DNA from: Janibacter massiliensis
GTDB taxonomy: Bacteria > Actinomycetota > Actinomycetes > Actinomycetales > Dermatophilaceae
Assembly (NCBI RefSeq): GCF_900289115.1
Contig: NZ_LT985196.1
Coordinates: 2,118,751 to 2,182,750, forward strand
Reading direction: 5' to 3'
Length of the DNA stretch: 64,000 nucleotides
Below are positions 63,939 to 64,000 of this stretch, in pieces; within the stretch, counting starts at the first letter, position 1; each line of letters begins with the position of its first letter. Under the pieces are notes generated by a model. It was given only the letters and a program-made list of their open reading frames with translations. It did not search any database and had not been told where the DNA came from. Made by a program: the position numbers and the translations under genes.

Positions 63939-64000
63939 CGCCGGCGGAGGAGCGGCGGGCGCGTGAGGTCGAGGAGATCCGCGCGGCGGGTCGTGCGACG
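63935..64000 (+). CDS. Start of a further element gene (runs off window)
   Basis: ATG overlapping the previous stop (ATGA). The first 22 codons read MTPAEERRAREVEEIRAAG and then RAT, a charged helix. Too short to identify. Confidence 0.5.
   Translation, partial: MTPAEERRAREVEEIRAAGRAT

Larger units (their letters stand above)
57981..64000. mobile_element. Element inserted in comEC (serine integrase), right end outside window
   Basis: Starts where comEC homology ends (about 57980). A large serine recombinase gene is the first gene inside. Next come small accessory genes and a divergent repressor/HTH pair with repeated operators, as in actinophages or integrative elements. At least 6 kb; whether structural genes follow is not visible. 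The exact cross-over is within the few bases around 57975-58000, not determined, because the partner junction is not in the window. Confidence 0.85.

Overview
This is a high-GC actinobacterial chromosome segment, most likely from the Micrococcales (an Intrasporangiaceae/Dermatophilaceae-like bacterium). This is inferred from base composition, leaderless or GTG-started genes, a Lys-rich SigA, SAM-IV riboswitches, a class II ribonucleotide reductase and WhiB-like and DUF3263 proteins. The MurE substrate motif suggests meso-diaminopimelate peptidoglycan. The species cannot be fixed from the sequence alone.

Layout. (1) 1-12.7 kb, minus strand: the division and cell wall (dcw) cluster mraZ-rsmH-ftsL-ftsI-murE-murF-mraY-murD-ftsW-murG-murC, with murC running off the left edge. 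(2) 12.9-17.5 kb, plus strand: a divergent MoxR/DUF58/transglutaminase operon. Ten-bp-spaced MraZ-box-like repeats lie on both sides of the mraZ/moxR divide. (3) 17,457-27,102: a 9.6-kb integrated element bounded by a perfect 22-bp direct repeat. Its tyrosine integrase sits next to the 3' end of sigA, and the repeat contains the last codons and stop of sigA. It carries a long chain of start/stop-overlapping small genes (DUF3631 ATPase, WhiB-like protein, HNH nuclease, 2OG-Fe(II) oxygenase) but no visible capsid, terminase or conjugation genes. (4) 27-57 kb: housekeeping genes. These include sigA with a histone-H1-like Lys/Ala/Thr insert, metX and metY each behind a SAM-IV riboswitch, hrpA, a WXG100-like pair, a fused carboxyltransferase, sdaA, a membrane Ser/Thr kinase paired with a DUF2510 protein that shares its outer domain, nrdR-nrdJ with NrdR boxes, and a LysM protein/lexA divergent pair with two SOS boxes, then a sirtuin and a LysR regulator. 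(5) From about 57,981 to the right edge: a second element that has interrupted comEC. It has a large serine recombinase at the junction, then DUF3263, an ImmA/IrrE-type peptidase, a DUF1828 protein plus partner, a HIRAN-domain protein, a PH-SHOCT protein, and a divergent repressor/HTH switch around repeated GTCTAC operators. The right end is outside the window.

The two elements are unrelated in integrase type but both carry an IrrE-like peptidase with the same local sequence signature. The most interesting unknowns are the sigA-targeting element, the comEC-targeting element, and the compositionally distinct two-gene DUF1828 cassette inside the latter.
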